From Chara braunii (lineage: Eukaryota > Streptophyta > Charophyceae > Charales > Characeae), in assembly GCA_003427395.1 (NCBI GenBank), contig BFEA01000085.1, positions 2,933,196 through 2,973,833 on the forward strand: a DNA stretch of 40,638 bases. The letters run 5' to 3'. Positions 20,851-30,866 of this stretch are shown one piece after another. Within the stretch, counting starts at the first letter, position 1. Each line of letters opens with the position of its first letter. A program made the position numbers and the translations under genes. The notes under the pieces are model-generated. The model was not told the origin of the DNA. It did not search any database and saw nothing but the letters and a program-made list of their open reading frames with translations.

Positions 20851-21183
20851 AAGCAAGTAAAGGATCTGTGGGATGAAAATATGGGCACATGTAGCTGAGC
20901 AATCATCCTTCCTAAAATTGGATATGGGACGATTGTTCTGATGCTGTGAGGCCTAGAGACTGGGACCGTGCCTGGGATCTGAGGATTTCCCCTTCCCACG
21001 ACACACCTAATGTGCTGCGACTGGGTACATAGGTCGGTTTCCCGGCCATTAGGTGTGCCCCAGGCAGGAGAAGGCAAGGCTCCCTGCAACACTGCCCCAG
21101 CGCCCCCCTGCGGCCCTTCTCGGGTGACAGGGGTCGGGCCGTCTCTTCTCTTCTGTTCAATCTGTGGATCCTACGTTTTGTGA

Positions 21184-21706
21184 GGGACGCTGGACCCTGT
21201 CTCCAGCAGGTGCAGCTCCCCACCAATAGATTGGAGCCAAAATAAAAAGGAAAAAGAAAAAAAAAAATACAGGCACATGGAGGACAAGAGGAAATGGCAA
21301 ACAAACTGGGAAAACAAAAAAAATTATAGGATCAGATATCTGTAGTTGGTTTTATGCAATACCCTGGGAATGGTGTACAGTGTACTCTTGTTGGACGGCT
21401 CTATTAGAAATGACGCAACTGTGTGGCTGCAAGCGGAAACAACAAAGCATCATTTTTTTGGTTGTGGAGAGCGCAGCATATGGAAGGCAACCTTGTGGGA
21501 AGGACAAGTGTGCCACAGGTGCCTGGGGGAAAAGCTCACAAAGAATACGGAAGAGGAACTGATGCTTGTGGTGAAAGACAGGAGGGGAGATACAGGCCAT
21601 GTGTAGAAGAGACAAACCTCTTTTTTTTTCTTTTTTCTTTTTTCCCCCTCAGCTGCTCATCTATTGGTGGGGAGCAGCACCTGCTGGAAAACGGGTCCAC
21701 CGTCCC
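21184..21706. repeat. inverted arms of the GGGAC-CTGGACCCG family around LINE debris
   Basis: The left arm 21184-21238 is followed by an A-rich run (21240-21270). The right arm 21652-21706 (minus strand) is preceded by a T-rich run (21620-21645). Each arm therefore looks like a short retro-inserted unit with its own A-rich tail, placed head-outward on both sides of a LINE fragment. The arms match those at 11185-11412. Confidence 0.7.
21418..21606 (+). pseudogene. LINE ORF2 fragment (zinc-binding region)
   Basis: The sequence TTKHHFFGCGERSIWKATLWE corresponds to the His/Cys zinc-binding region (zf-RVT) late in LINE ORF2. The larger LINE has EHIFLQCLGSVWLWRWW at the same place (about 26610). 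The fragment is about 60 codons and lies between two inverted repeat arms. No function is expected. Confidence 0.5.
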
Positions 21707-21801
21707 AGAACATTGTATTCATTGAGGAACATTTGAAAGCGAGATATGATCTTCGGCTGCCAGCATTGACTACCCCAGTGGACCCAGCTTTGGAAGTCTC
21801 T

Positions 21802-22236
21802 GGGCCTCGTTCGACACCACTACAAAACCCTTACATGTAAGGTTTCCATCGTTCCACCCCTCCCTAATCCCGACGAAAAAGAAGTCGAACTTGTTTTCAC
21901 ATTCGCGGCTGTAAGGGCTGGCCCTACAAAAGTAAGGACTCCCCAGCCAAAAGGGACCTTGATGTAAGGAGGCCGGTGGAGGTGACTTGAAAGTAGGGGG
22001 TGGCACCCTCACATCCGCGAAAGAATCATTTTTATTTTTTATTTTTTTTAACATCAGGTGCGTCTTTCGGCCAATTAGAACGCAAACGGAGGCACCTGAA
22101 ATGTAAGTGCGCCTAAGTGTAGGGTTTTCGTAAGTGGTTGTGGAATGAAAAATGAGGTAAGGGAAAATTAATCACTTTTTCGCCATAAGGGCACCCTTAC
22201 AAAGTAAGGGTTTTGTAGTGGTGTCGAACGAGGCCC
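21802..22236. mobile_element. inverted-repeat DNA element, GGGCCTCGC-type, copy B
   Basis: Ends of about 40 bases match in inverse orientation, beginning GGGCCTCGTTCGACACCAC and continuing through ACTACAAAACCCTTAC. The flanks are TCT on both sides (21799-21801, 22237-22239). The word CTTAC or its complement GTAAG recurs about ten times inside. It is non-coding. The CACTACAAAA part resembles plant CACTA ends, but the terminal GGGCCTCG lies outside it on both ends. Confidence 0.9.
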
Positions 22237-22460
22237 TCTGCCTCTTCAATCTCCAAGGAGATGCCCAATCCATCATTCATTGCACTAGCAGCTTCCTTCC
22301 TACCTCTATAGTCTGACGAACCTCAGAGAACTCAAAATCGAGATCCCAGAAAGTGGGAATAGCAGAAAAAGGACATGGAAGATGGGGCAGAAGAACAGTG
22401 GTCAATTCAGGACTACTAATCACAAATGGATGCACTATCCGTACGAAAAAGAAATCTGTT

Positions 22461-22569
22461 CCAGTGGGCCTTTGCTCAGTTGGTACACCCAAGAACTGTT
22501 GAAATGCAGACCCAAGTCGAATGACCAGAATAAATTCTTTCAAAAAATAATAATAATAATAATAAATAA
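22461..22569 (+). mobile_element. tRNA-derived SINE with (TAA)n tail
   Basis: A box A-like TTGCTCAGTTGGTA (22472-22485) and a worn box B (about 22514-22526) are followed by a (TAA)n tail at 22545-22569. AAATCTGTT is duplicated on either side (22452-22460 and 22570-22578), a 9-bp target duplication. It shares its first 65 bases with the unit at 39405-39480, so this is a real family. Confidence 0.82.
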
Positions 22570-22578
22570 AAATCTGTT

Positions 22579-23130
22579 ACTGAAGAAGCAGCAAGGAGGT
22601 GGGAGAAGTACAGCACCAGCAAGGAATCGCCTATCTGAGGGTTGATGCCATCTCGGAACCCCAGCAGACCACAGCATGATACTAATAATCGGGCAAAATA
22701 GCGGGACTACTTTGGCAGATGCTGCGTCTCAGTGCACATGCAGCTACCGTAGTAGGTGCGAAGAGAAATGGATGAAAATAGACATAAATTGCAAGACATG
22801 CAAACTCGAAGAGGATGAGGAAACAGAGAAGAGTCTATGTTGAAAGCCTAGGTAGCCAGGATTCTTTACAATTGGCTAAGATTGGCATGGAATGATGATT
22901 CGGGGTGCCCTAAGTGGGCTTGGCGGAAGCGCACTCACTGCGCAACGGGAGAGCAATAGAGGGGTACCAAGATCTGATCAGACAGTCAGGCCAACAACAG
23001 CAGATGTCAGGTTCCCACAGGACAAGTTATCGGTACAGTGGATTGACAAACGAGAAGAAAGAAAAATTGTTGAGTGGAATCATATGTGCCGAGTGAGTGG
23101 TAATTGAAGGCTCTGTGGCCTTGGTGTAGT
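22579..23130. other. gene-less stretch
   Basis: I see no gene or element. The short reading frames at 22892-23107 match nothing I recognise. Confidence 0.4.
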
Positions 23131-23286
23131 TGTTGGGGCTTGTGTCCCCACTAACCAATGCTGGGTAATGGTCTCAGGCTTTGTTCTGTGTCGTCGTTCT
23201 GGGTTGTTTGTGAGGAATTCCCTGCCTCATTGTCTTTTTAATGGAATTCCGTGCTTTCCCAACCCCCCCCCCACAAAAAAAAAAAA
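23131..23286 (+). mobile_element. LINE-type 3' end with poly(A), copy 2
   Basis: This is related to 20714-20850 over about 120 bases and ends in a C run and a 12-base A run (23275-23286), as expected for the 3' end of a poly(A) retrotransposon. The copy is heavily 5' truncated. Confidence 0.6.
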
Positions 23287-23371
23287 GTGCCGAGTTCAGG
23301 GACCATGTGACACAAACCCAGGACAGGCATTTGCGAACTTCAGCAGAGAGTGGAGTTGTAATGCATGGTTA

Positions 23372-23772
23372 GGGCCGCGCTCTTGAAACAGGGAAATTTT
23401 CAAGAGCTGTCAAGTGTTCTCAAGAGTTGGGTTTTCAAGAGTTTTCGGCCCCTCGCCACACAGCACTCTCGAAAGGGCGATGGTGTTGGACAGAGGATGA
23501 AAAACGACAGTCATACGGCTTTTTTTTTTGGAATGGCGTCAGGATAACGGCCTGACAACTCTTGAAAATCGAAAGCCCCATGGGCCTCAAGGATTCAGCC
23601 AAGGACACGCGTGAGTTGCAGGCTCGGGTTTCCAATCTTTCAAGAGCTGCTCTTGAAAGGGTTTCAAGAGACTGCCATTCTGACTGCTCTTGACTGCCCC
23701 AAGTTTCAAGAGGCTGTGTGGCGATGCAGCAAATCTTGAAAATGAGTTTTCAAGGGTGGTGTGGCTAGGCCC
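23372..23772. mobile_element. inverted-repeat DNA element, GGGCCTCGC-type, copy E
   Basis: The left end is GGGCCGCGCTCTTGAAAC and the right end, read inward, is GGGCCTAGCCACACCACCC then TTGAAAA. TTA flanks both sides (23369-23371, 23773-23775). The word CTCTTGAAA or TTTCAAGAG recurs more than ten times. A second, internal pair of CGCCACACAG ends (about 23452 and 23712) suggests an older nested or rearranged element inside. Non-coding. Confidence 0.8.
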
Positions 23773-23816
23773 TTAGGTGTGGTAGAATCAAAACGGGAAA
23801 CTCAGGTTGGGAGAAT

Positions 23817-24361
23817 GGGCCTCACTGCACTACTCTGCACTCTACAAATTGTAGAGTTGGGTCATGGTTGTACTAACTCTACAAATCTACTCAAGAAAAT
23901 ATTTTGCATAGCTGTCAGAAAACATGCACGAGGAGAACTCTGCATGGTCCTAGAGTCCCCAGCCTGCAACAGCTGATTCTTCTTGTAGAGTCCTCGCAGG
24001 TCCACTATTAGCGCCTGAATTTGGAGAGTGAACCTGGAGACTGGGCGCCCAAAAGGGACCTTCAGCTGTCTTTTTGTGCTGTCAATAGTTGTAGAGTCCA
24101 TGTTTGTAGAGTAGGTGGAGCAATGACACAGGGCCTCGCTCCACTACACAACATTGTACATGCATTTGGACGCTTTTCCTGACACTATACATTCACAACG
24201 TTAGAATTGTCTGAATGCCCCTGGTCCCTAAAGCGTTCAAATGCATGTACAGTGTTGTGTAGTGGAGCGAGGCCCACAGATTTCGACGTTTTCAACCCCT
24301 CTGACAGCTATACATGCACTCTACGAAAATTTAGTATTTGTAGATTAGTGCAGCGAAGCCC
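23817..24361. mobile_element. inverted-repeat DNA element, GGGCCTCGC-type, copy C, host of copy D
   Basis: The left end GGGCCTCACTGCACTACTC and right end, read inward, GGGCTTCGCTGCACTAATC match. The word CTCTACAAAT or TTGTAGAG is repeated in both orientations. No 3-bp duplication is visible (AAT before, TGC after). Copy D lies wholly inside. LINE coding sequence starts directly at 24362, so this element may have landed in the LINE. Confidence 0.75.
24131..24275. mobile_element. inverted-repeat DNA element, GGGCCTCGC-type, copy D (nested)
   Basis: A 145-base element with arms of about 46 bases differing at about two positions, starting GGGCCTCGCTCCACTACAC. ACA flanks both sides (24128-24130, 24276-24278). 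It is inserted within copy C, so it is younger. It could fold into one long hairpin and has no coding capacity. Confidence 0.92.
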
Positions 24362-27245
24362 TGCGGAAGAGCAGAAGGAAAAGCTAGAGAGACCCCTAGA
24401 AAAATCTGAAATATGGACAGCCCTCATGCAAATGGAGGAAGAAAAGACTCCGGGCATTGATGGGCTACCAAAAGAATTTTGGGAATCTATGTGGAACCCC
24501 CTGCCACTGGACCTGATGAACTACTACCGAGCCGTTTGGGAGTCTGGGCAAATGGGGGAAGTGGTGGGGCAAGGGGTGCTATTGCTCTTGTACAAAAAAG
24601 GTGATAAGATGAATATTTGAAACTACCGACCTATTACCCTACTCATAGTGGTATAAAAAATGGTGGCAAAAACCTTGGCAAACCGCATGATCCCAATAAT
24701 GGAGGATATCATCCACCCAGCACAAACTGGCTTTATAAAAGGCAGGAAAATACAACATAATATCCTCCTAATAAACAAGGTGATAAAATTGTCACGCCAA
24801 TCTAAGCACAATGCGGCAATAATCTTTATTGACTTTGAAAAAACCTATGCTCACGTTGACTGGTTCTTCCTTGAAAAGTGTCTGGGGAAACTAAACTTTG
24901 GCCCTTGCTTCAGGAGCTCAGGTGGGTGGAGATTCTGCATCATAGTGCCACAACGAGGGTGCAAGTAGATGGGAGGCTGGCTCCCCCCATTTGCTTGGAA
25001 CGCTCGGGACGCCAAGGGGACCCGATCGCCTCGTTTTCGTTATAATCATGGAGGCGCTGGCAGCAAATATGAGAGAACATAAGAAAATTCAAAAAATACG
25101 GGTAACCTCTATCCAAGAAGAGGCAATCCCAATTTGCTCCTTGTTTGCAGATGATCTCACCATTATGGTAAATGCCTCCCTGAAAATATGAGAGAAACCA
25201 AAGTGTTGATGAACCGCTTTTACATCCTGTCAGATATGAGAGTGAACTGCGGGAGCAAGACTTGAGGGTGGTGGATCCACCACCAAGGGTGTAGGCCATC
25301 GGAGTCTCCACGGGTAAGATGGGTACCAAGCAACTCACCTATCAGAATCTTGGGGATACAGATGTCCGCATAGGGTCATCCAACAACCAATGATAAATGG
25401 TTAACACAACCAGTCTTGGAAAAATTATCACGGTGGAAGGATCACCACACATCATTAATGGGAAGGGCCCTTATCATCAACGACGTGGTGTTGGCATCTC
25501 TGTGGTATAAAACAGTCATATGGTCACTCAACAAGTCAGCATTGCGCCCCCTTCAGAGACAGGTAGCAGCCTATCTCTAGAGAGGGAACCATGAATGTAA
25601 AAGCGTGATTAGTAGAGTCGCTTGGCGTGCAACTATCCAGCCGAAATCATAAAGAGGCTTGGGGACACCTAACGCAAGCTACCGCTCCCAGATAAGGTGG
25701 CTCCGCGACGGTGGGAAGAGGTGTTTAGACAACCGTTATTCGGGAACCGGTGGGTTACTCATTCCCAAGGCTTAGTCTTTCTTTGCACCGAAACCCCTGG
25801 AAGGGGTAGGTGAGTCCGGGCGTCCTTAGAGTGGGAAACATCTGGGATTTGGACACTAGGGACTGGATAGCTGAAACCCAGTTAAGAGAGCAACTGCGAT
25901 ATTGTCATAATATTGGAGAAGCTCTTGAAAGAATTGTTCTTTCGATAGCATTGGACTGGGTAAGGATTCTGAGGAAAGGACGAACCCTGCACGAAAGTGA
26001 CTGGGTAGGGATCAGGGCGGGTGTAGACCGAATGGGAAATGTGGCAGTGTCTAGCCGGCTGAATGGGGAGGTGTTGGTAGATCTCTTTCAAATTAAGAGC
26101 AAAAATGGATTGGTCAAGACGAATCCGGATGAGACAAGGTGGTTTAAAGAAGAGGAAATCTTTCAAATTAGGGTGCTCAAGGAAGGAGAATAGTGGTGGG
26201 CGTATAGACCCGACACCTCGATTGCACATCTAGCCTTTGATCCGGCCTCTTGGGTCTGGACTGCCCAGTTAGGCAGAGGCAAGACAGGAAAGCAACAATT
26301 TTTTTTAATGACAGTTAAAGGAGCCTATTGTCTGCTACGTCCAAGGGTGAATCTAAAGGATGTGATAACGGACCGTTGGATGAGAGACCTAAATCTGGAA
26401 AGGAACACCCTGCGACCTATCAAATGCTTTAGGCTCAGTAAATCATTACCAGCCAAGATTGCATCCTTACAATGGCAAGTGGAGCACCGTTGCCTGCCCA
26501 CAAATGATTGGTTGATTGACCGTACATCTTTGGAACAGAAGGGCCTAGCTCTCCCCTGGTGCAAATTACGTGCGACGCCATACCCAGCCAGGCGGAGACC
26601 TGAAACAATTGAACACATCTTTCTGCAGTGCCTTGGGTCAGTCTGGTTATGGAGATGGTGGGATCGAGTGTGGCGCCTGTTAGACGCAACAACCCCTTGG
26701 CCATGGGACTGGAAACCAATTCTGTGTGAAACCTGGCAGTCAGAACAAGCGAGCAATTTTGAGAGAAACATGTTCACTGTGAGATGGAGAGAATCTTTTG
26801 GGTAATTTGGTGGAAAAGGTGCACTAGAGAGATGGAAGGAGTTCGACTTGAAGGACCGGCTGTTATAGAGACAATCAAACACCAGATTCAGGTAGACCTC
26901 ATGGTTCAATGGGATAAAATTAAGGAAAAAATAGCCTTTATACACTCAAGAACAGAAATCAAACTGCAAATCCAATCCTTCTGTAACGACTGGCTGGGAG
27001 GGGAACACGGGGGGTTGATAGCGAATGTGCAATGGAAAAGGGGGGAGAGGGAGGGGAGGGAGGGAATAAGGAAAGTTTTGAAAGGGACTACCACCTCCAT
27101 TTTAATAATTGGACTAGAATTGACTCCTCCATCCCATTGCGGCCTCTCTCTGATTTCCCCAATCCTTTTCCGCCACCAGCAAGCTCAATGGTCGAGACTA
27201 ACGGGTATGCAGGTGCTTAAAGAAAGGGTCAACTGTGTAGGATGA
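24362..27245 (+). pseudogene. LINE ORF2 remnant (RT, connecting region, zinc-binding C-terminus)
   Basis: Segments of a plant-type LINE ORF2 follow in order: KTPGIDGLPKEFW (24450), KKGDKMNI then a stop and NYRPITLL (24595-24640), HPAQTGFIKGRKIQHNILL (24715), the motif A region IFIDFEKTYAHVDW (24822-24863) with the first catalytic Asp, and after a frameshift SLFADDLTIMV (25140) with the two motif C Asp. Next come GRALIINDVVLASLWYKT (25460), a long open stretch 25810-26193, SLQWQVEHRCLPTND and the His/Cys zinc-binding region EHIFLQC (26308-26805), and a C-terminal tail to 27245 after another frameshift. The endonuclease domain is absent. It would have been the enzyme for target-primed reverse transcription. 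Multiple stops make it dead. Confidence 0.88.
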
Positions 27246-27486
27246 GAATATTGTTGCTTTTTCTGATATCCTGTTCAATTCAATACTCTGGTTTCCAGAG
27301 TAATCAATGACTAGGGAGGGAAGAATTAGTGTAACAGCAGGTATCTGGCGCCGGTTTCAGGGTGAAGAGATTCTCTCCCCTCTTTCTAATATCCTGCTCA
27401 GTTAATCCCCTGGATCCCAGTGTAATCAATGCCGGCAGGAATCCCCCACAACCGTTTTTCTGATATGGTTCATATTCAGTCTCTGT
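27246..27486 (+). repeat. repeated units downstream of the LINE ORF
   Basis: TTTCTGATATCCTGTTCA-type units begin at about 27259 and 27382, each followed after about 30 bases by CAGWGTAATCAATG. A third partial unit starts at about 27456. Tandem units in a LINE 3' untranslated region are plausible here. Confidence 0.6.
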
Positions 27487-27628
27487 ATATGGGACACTGG
27501 ACCCGTTTTCCAGCAGGTGATGCTCCCCACCAGTAGATGGAGTCGCTCCCCAGGTGCTAGTGGTGTCTGCTCTTATCAGCAACACTAACACTGATGGGGC
27601 ATTTGCTTTACAAAAAAAAAAAAAAAAA
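27487..27628 (+). mobile_element. GGGAC-CTGGACCCG family unit with poly(A) tail
   Basis: The conserved head (CTGGACCCGTTTTCCAGCAG, then CCACCAGTAGATGGAG) is followed by about 80 bases that match the minus strand of 11300-11412, and then a 16-base A run (27612-27628). This copy supports reading the family as a short poly(A) retroelement. The head contains two small hairpins: CTGGA paired with TCCAG, and in other copies AGCA paired with TGCT. Confidence 0.65.
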
Positions 27629-27933
27629 GCCCAATGGATGTTCAAAAATGAGCAGGGCAGAAAAAGCTGCGGATTAGTTAGTCCTCTCATTACGAGGGCC
27701 CGGACCAGAGCCTGGAGGAACGGGACACTGAAGGAGGCCCGACACACGGGGCCCGGAGCAGAGCCTGAAGCAGTCCAGAGGATGAAGGAACAGGACAATA
27801 AAGGAGGCCCCCGTACAAGAGGTCAGACGACAGAGCTGTCCCATACAGAGCCCTCAAACTCTTTCTATACTTCACACCTCCAAGTACGTAAGTCCCAATC
27901 TCGTGTGTAACAGATGTGCATTGTACATTACAG

Positions 27934-28005
27934 GGAAGCTGGACCCGTTGTCCACCAGATGCTGCTCCCCACCAATAGATGGGAGCCTTTCAATGCAGAA
28001 CCCAC
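27934..28005 (+). repeat. GGGAC-CTGGACCCG family, partial copy
   Basis: The head GGAAGCTGGACCCG and CCACCAATAGATGGGAGCC are followed by sequence like 11240-11270 (GAACCCACTTAAAAAGGC). No A tail. Confidence 0.6.
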
Positions 28006-28407
28006 TTAAAAAGGCCGATCTTACCGCCTCCTTAATAGGATCTCTGCCCTAAAGTTTTCCAAATAAAAAATATAAAAATCTACACTGGGAAACTGGCATT
28101 TTACCAAAGGATGTCCAGTAGTGTGTGTACCCATTATGGTCAACCCTCTCACTATGAAAGCAATCAATACCATTGGGGGCAGCCTGGGGAGACATGCTGC
28201 CTATGTGTACCTTGATTTCTTTCCTCCAATGAAACAAGCTCGTTCCAATTTTTAAAAAGCAGTGCACAGCGCTTTGATGTCAGACAAGTGCACATCAACT
28301 TTCCCTTCGCCAAGGTTTCTTCCTACAAGGTATTGAGAAAAAAACAACTCACATCCTCCCTGATAGCGCTCTGGAGACGATGCAGGATAGACTTGATCCC
28401 CTCCATT

Positions 28408-28408
<1 letters not shown>
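28006..28408. other. gene-less stretch
   Basis: Nothing recognised. Confidence 0.4.
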
Positions 28409-28464
<56 letters not shown>

Positions 28465-28471
28465 CGCGCGC
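28409..28471 (+). repeat. (CT)n followed by (GC)n
   Basis: About 40 bases of CT run straight into about 22 bases of GC alternation, a compound microsatellite able to adopt triplex and left-handed conformations. Confidence 0.97.
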
Positions 28472-29023
28472 CCCTGGGTGTGTCTGCTTATAAAAAGGGA
28501 TGAGAAACATCTTTATGGTATGCATACGCAGGTAAGTGTCTCTCAATCAGATCGGACGAAAATAGACGGTACAATATAGTCATGGCAGAATTTCGCACAG
28601 GAAAGCCGTCATGGACACAAAACCGCAATATTCCTGCTGCTGTGACCTCAACGAGGGTTCATCGCGGCTCCGGACTTGAACTGGAGGCCTTTCCCTCGAA
28701 GACTGGTCAGCACCACAGGGATGCTGCGTACAAAGGAGCATCAACCGCGTGTGCGCTACCAGGCCAATAAATGAAAAGCTGCCACGAAGAAAAAACATAT
28801 GAAAGAGCGTATTGCAGATACTCTATGAAAATGTGAAGGGCTTCGAATTTTAAGAAGTGTTAAGAAGATTGGAGTAGGATTCTGGAAAGTCGTAGTTAGG
28901 GACTCTTCCGCAGGCGCAAGCCTGGAAGGTAAGCTGGCTGATGCTGTCAGTACCCCGGGTTGAATTGTGAGGTCCCCGGCCTCGAACTGAAGTTTATAAG
29001 GAAAATACAGTTGGTTTGTTACC

Positions 29024-29054
<31 letters not shown>

Positions 29055-30776
29055 GAACAGCATCCTCATGGAAGACATCCAAAGTCCCGCAAAAAAAGTA
29101 TGACAGGCAAAAAAAGTCTGACAGCATATGTTATCCCAGGAAATATATATGGCAGTGTAGCACAAAAAAATTGACTTCCGAAAATCACAAAGGTATTACG
29201 CTCACAGACTAACAGAAACGAACAAAACCGAGCGCAGAGTATCATTCCTATCATGAGAGAAACTGCACGAGAACAAAACCACGACCGGTGCAAAACATGA
29301 GAACGGCACTCACAACAGAGGCTACTAGGTCCCACTGCTCTCAAATAGAATACACGGTCATTATTGCCTGCGTCTAGACCGAAAGTTACCCCAAATACAG
29401 CTATGATAATGATCATGCCTTCTGTTCGGGGAAGATGCTGGAGCACGGATTAGACATTGATAGCCATTGACCGCCGTAGACGTTGATTGCCCTAGCCGTT
29501 GATCACCGTCGTTTGCCAACGGCCAGCATCTCCCAATCCGCGCAGGGAATACCTTGCTCCCGGAGAATGGAGCAAAGCCGCAGAGCTCAGCAGGCCTGAT
29601 GACCTGGGGGTTGTTTCCCCAGAGAGCACCAGGCGTGCTGCGCGCTGCCCCGACTCTTTTCACATTTTCCCTCGTCCCAAATTGAGACTTCATAACTACA
29701 ATTCATCATGCGTTCACGGAGCAGAGAACCAACGTCTCGAGTTTCTTTTTTGCCAACGTGGAAGCTTTACACGCTGTTTTTTCCACTTCCAAAGTCGCAA
29801 CAACCAACGTTCGAAAGTTGGTTACTTCTCTTCGCGAAAAAAAAAAAAAAAAAAAAAGAAGAAGAAAGGAGTCCGGAAAAGTATCAAATGCCTCCAACAA
29901 AACGAAAAGGCCTCCAAGAATAAAAACAACCCTCAAACAGAAAAACAGCCTCTGACAAGATTCAAAACCAAAAAAAAAACACAATCAAATGCTGTTGCAG
30001 GAAGAACCAGTCATGAGAAGCCGACGCGTACTGATATAAGAGGCATAAGGCAATAATCGCAATCATCAAACACGTGAACAACACCCTCCCGCCCGCCTTC
30101 AAACGCCTGAAGGCTGAAACACCCTCGCGCTTCGGATCTTCTCCCCATCCTCCTCATTCCCCTTCTGTCTACTCCACCCTCACATAAAAGTACATACCGG
30201 ATTCGAAGAAATCCTGAAGAGGCAACCCCTTAACAACCAACAATGAAGCAGGCCCCTCCCCCCCCCCCCCAAAAAAAAAAAAAACAAAAAAAAACAAAGC
30301 AAACCCTCTTCCGAAAAAAGCACATCGCTCACTCGTCGCCTTCTTGCGACATTACCCTCCACCACACCCTCCGGCTTGTGCGAATACGCCCCGCCCATCA
30401 TCACGCCCCACCGCACGACAACCTTTACACGCACCTCCGCCCCGCACACTCTTTCGCAGAGCGAGAGAAAGAAACAAGTCTTCTTCACAGAGACCTCCGA
30501 AGCCTTATGAACAGTGGACCGGTCTTCGTTCCATGATCAAGGCCTGCCTTCACAAATCCAACACAATATACACACGTGTCGTGCACTAATTCCGTGGAGA
30601 CGCCCTCTGGGCAAAGCAAGTCCCCGAACAACCGAAAAATCCGCCCTCCACCAATCTCAGAAAAGGAGGAGGAGGCAAAGAAACCTCCCGCGAGAAAAGA
30701 GCTCCCCCCTCCCCCCATTGACTCGCGCTCTCGCTCAAACCGTGACTTGTTTTGAGCGCGTCAACGCGACGAACAG

Positions 30777-30778
<2 letters not shown>
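28472..30778. other. gene-less stretch with A runs
   Basis: I see no gene. A 29-base A run at 29024-29052 follows about 120 bases that could be the 3' end of a poly(A) retroelement. Another A run is at 29838-29858, and C/A runs at 30257-30300. A T-arm-like GTTCAAGTCC on the minus strand near 28680 hints at a worn tRNA-derived unit. Confidence 0.4.
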
Positions 30779-30852
<74 letters not shown>

Positions 30853-30866
30853 CGCTCGCTCGCTCT
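30779..30866 (+). repeat. (TC)n and (CTCG)n microsatellite
   Basis: About 70 bases of TC repeat end in four CTCG units. Confidence 0.97.

Noticed and set aside
28600-28740. tRNA gene on the minus strand (GTTCAAGTCC T-arm)
   Set aside because: A T-arm-like hairpin is visible, but no acceptor stem or box A at the right distance; at best a worn SINE.
28901-29052. SINE ending in a 29-base A run
   Set aside because: Candidate box A and B motifs are too weak and no target duplication was found; kept only as a note.
7973-29064. Shared AAAAAAGTGAACAGCATC at 7973 and 29047
   Set aside because: The match stops on both sides and is partly an A run; expected by chance in 40 kb.
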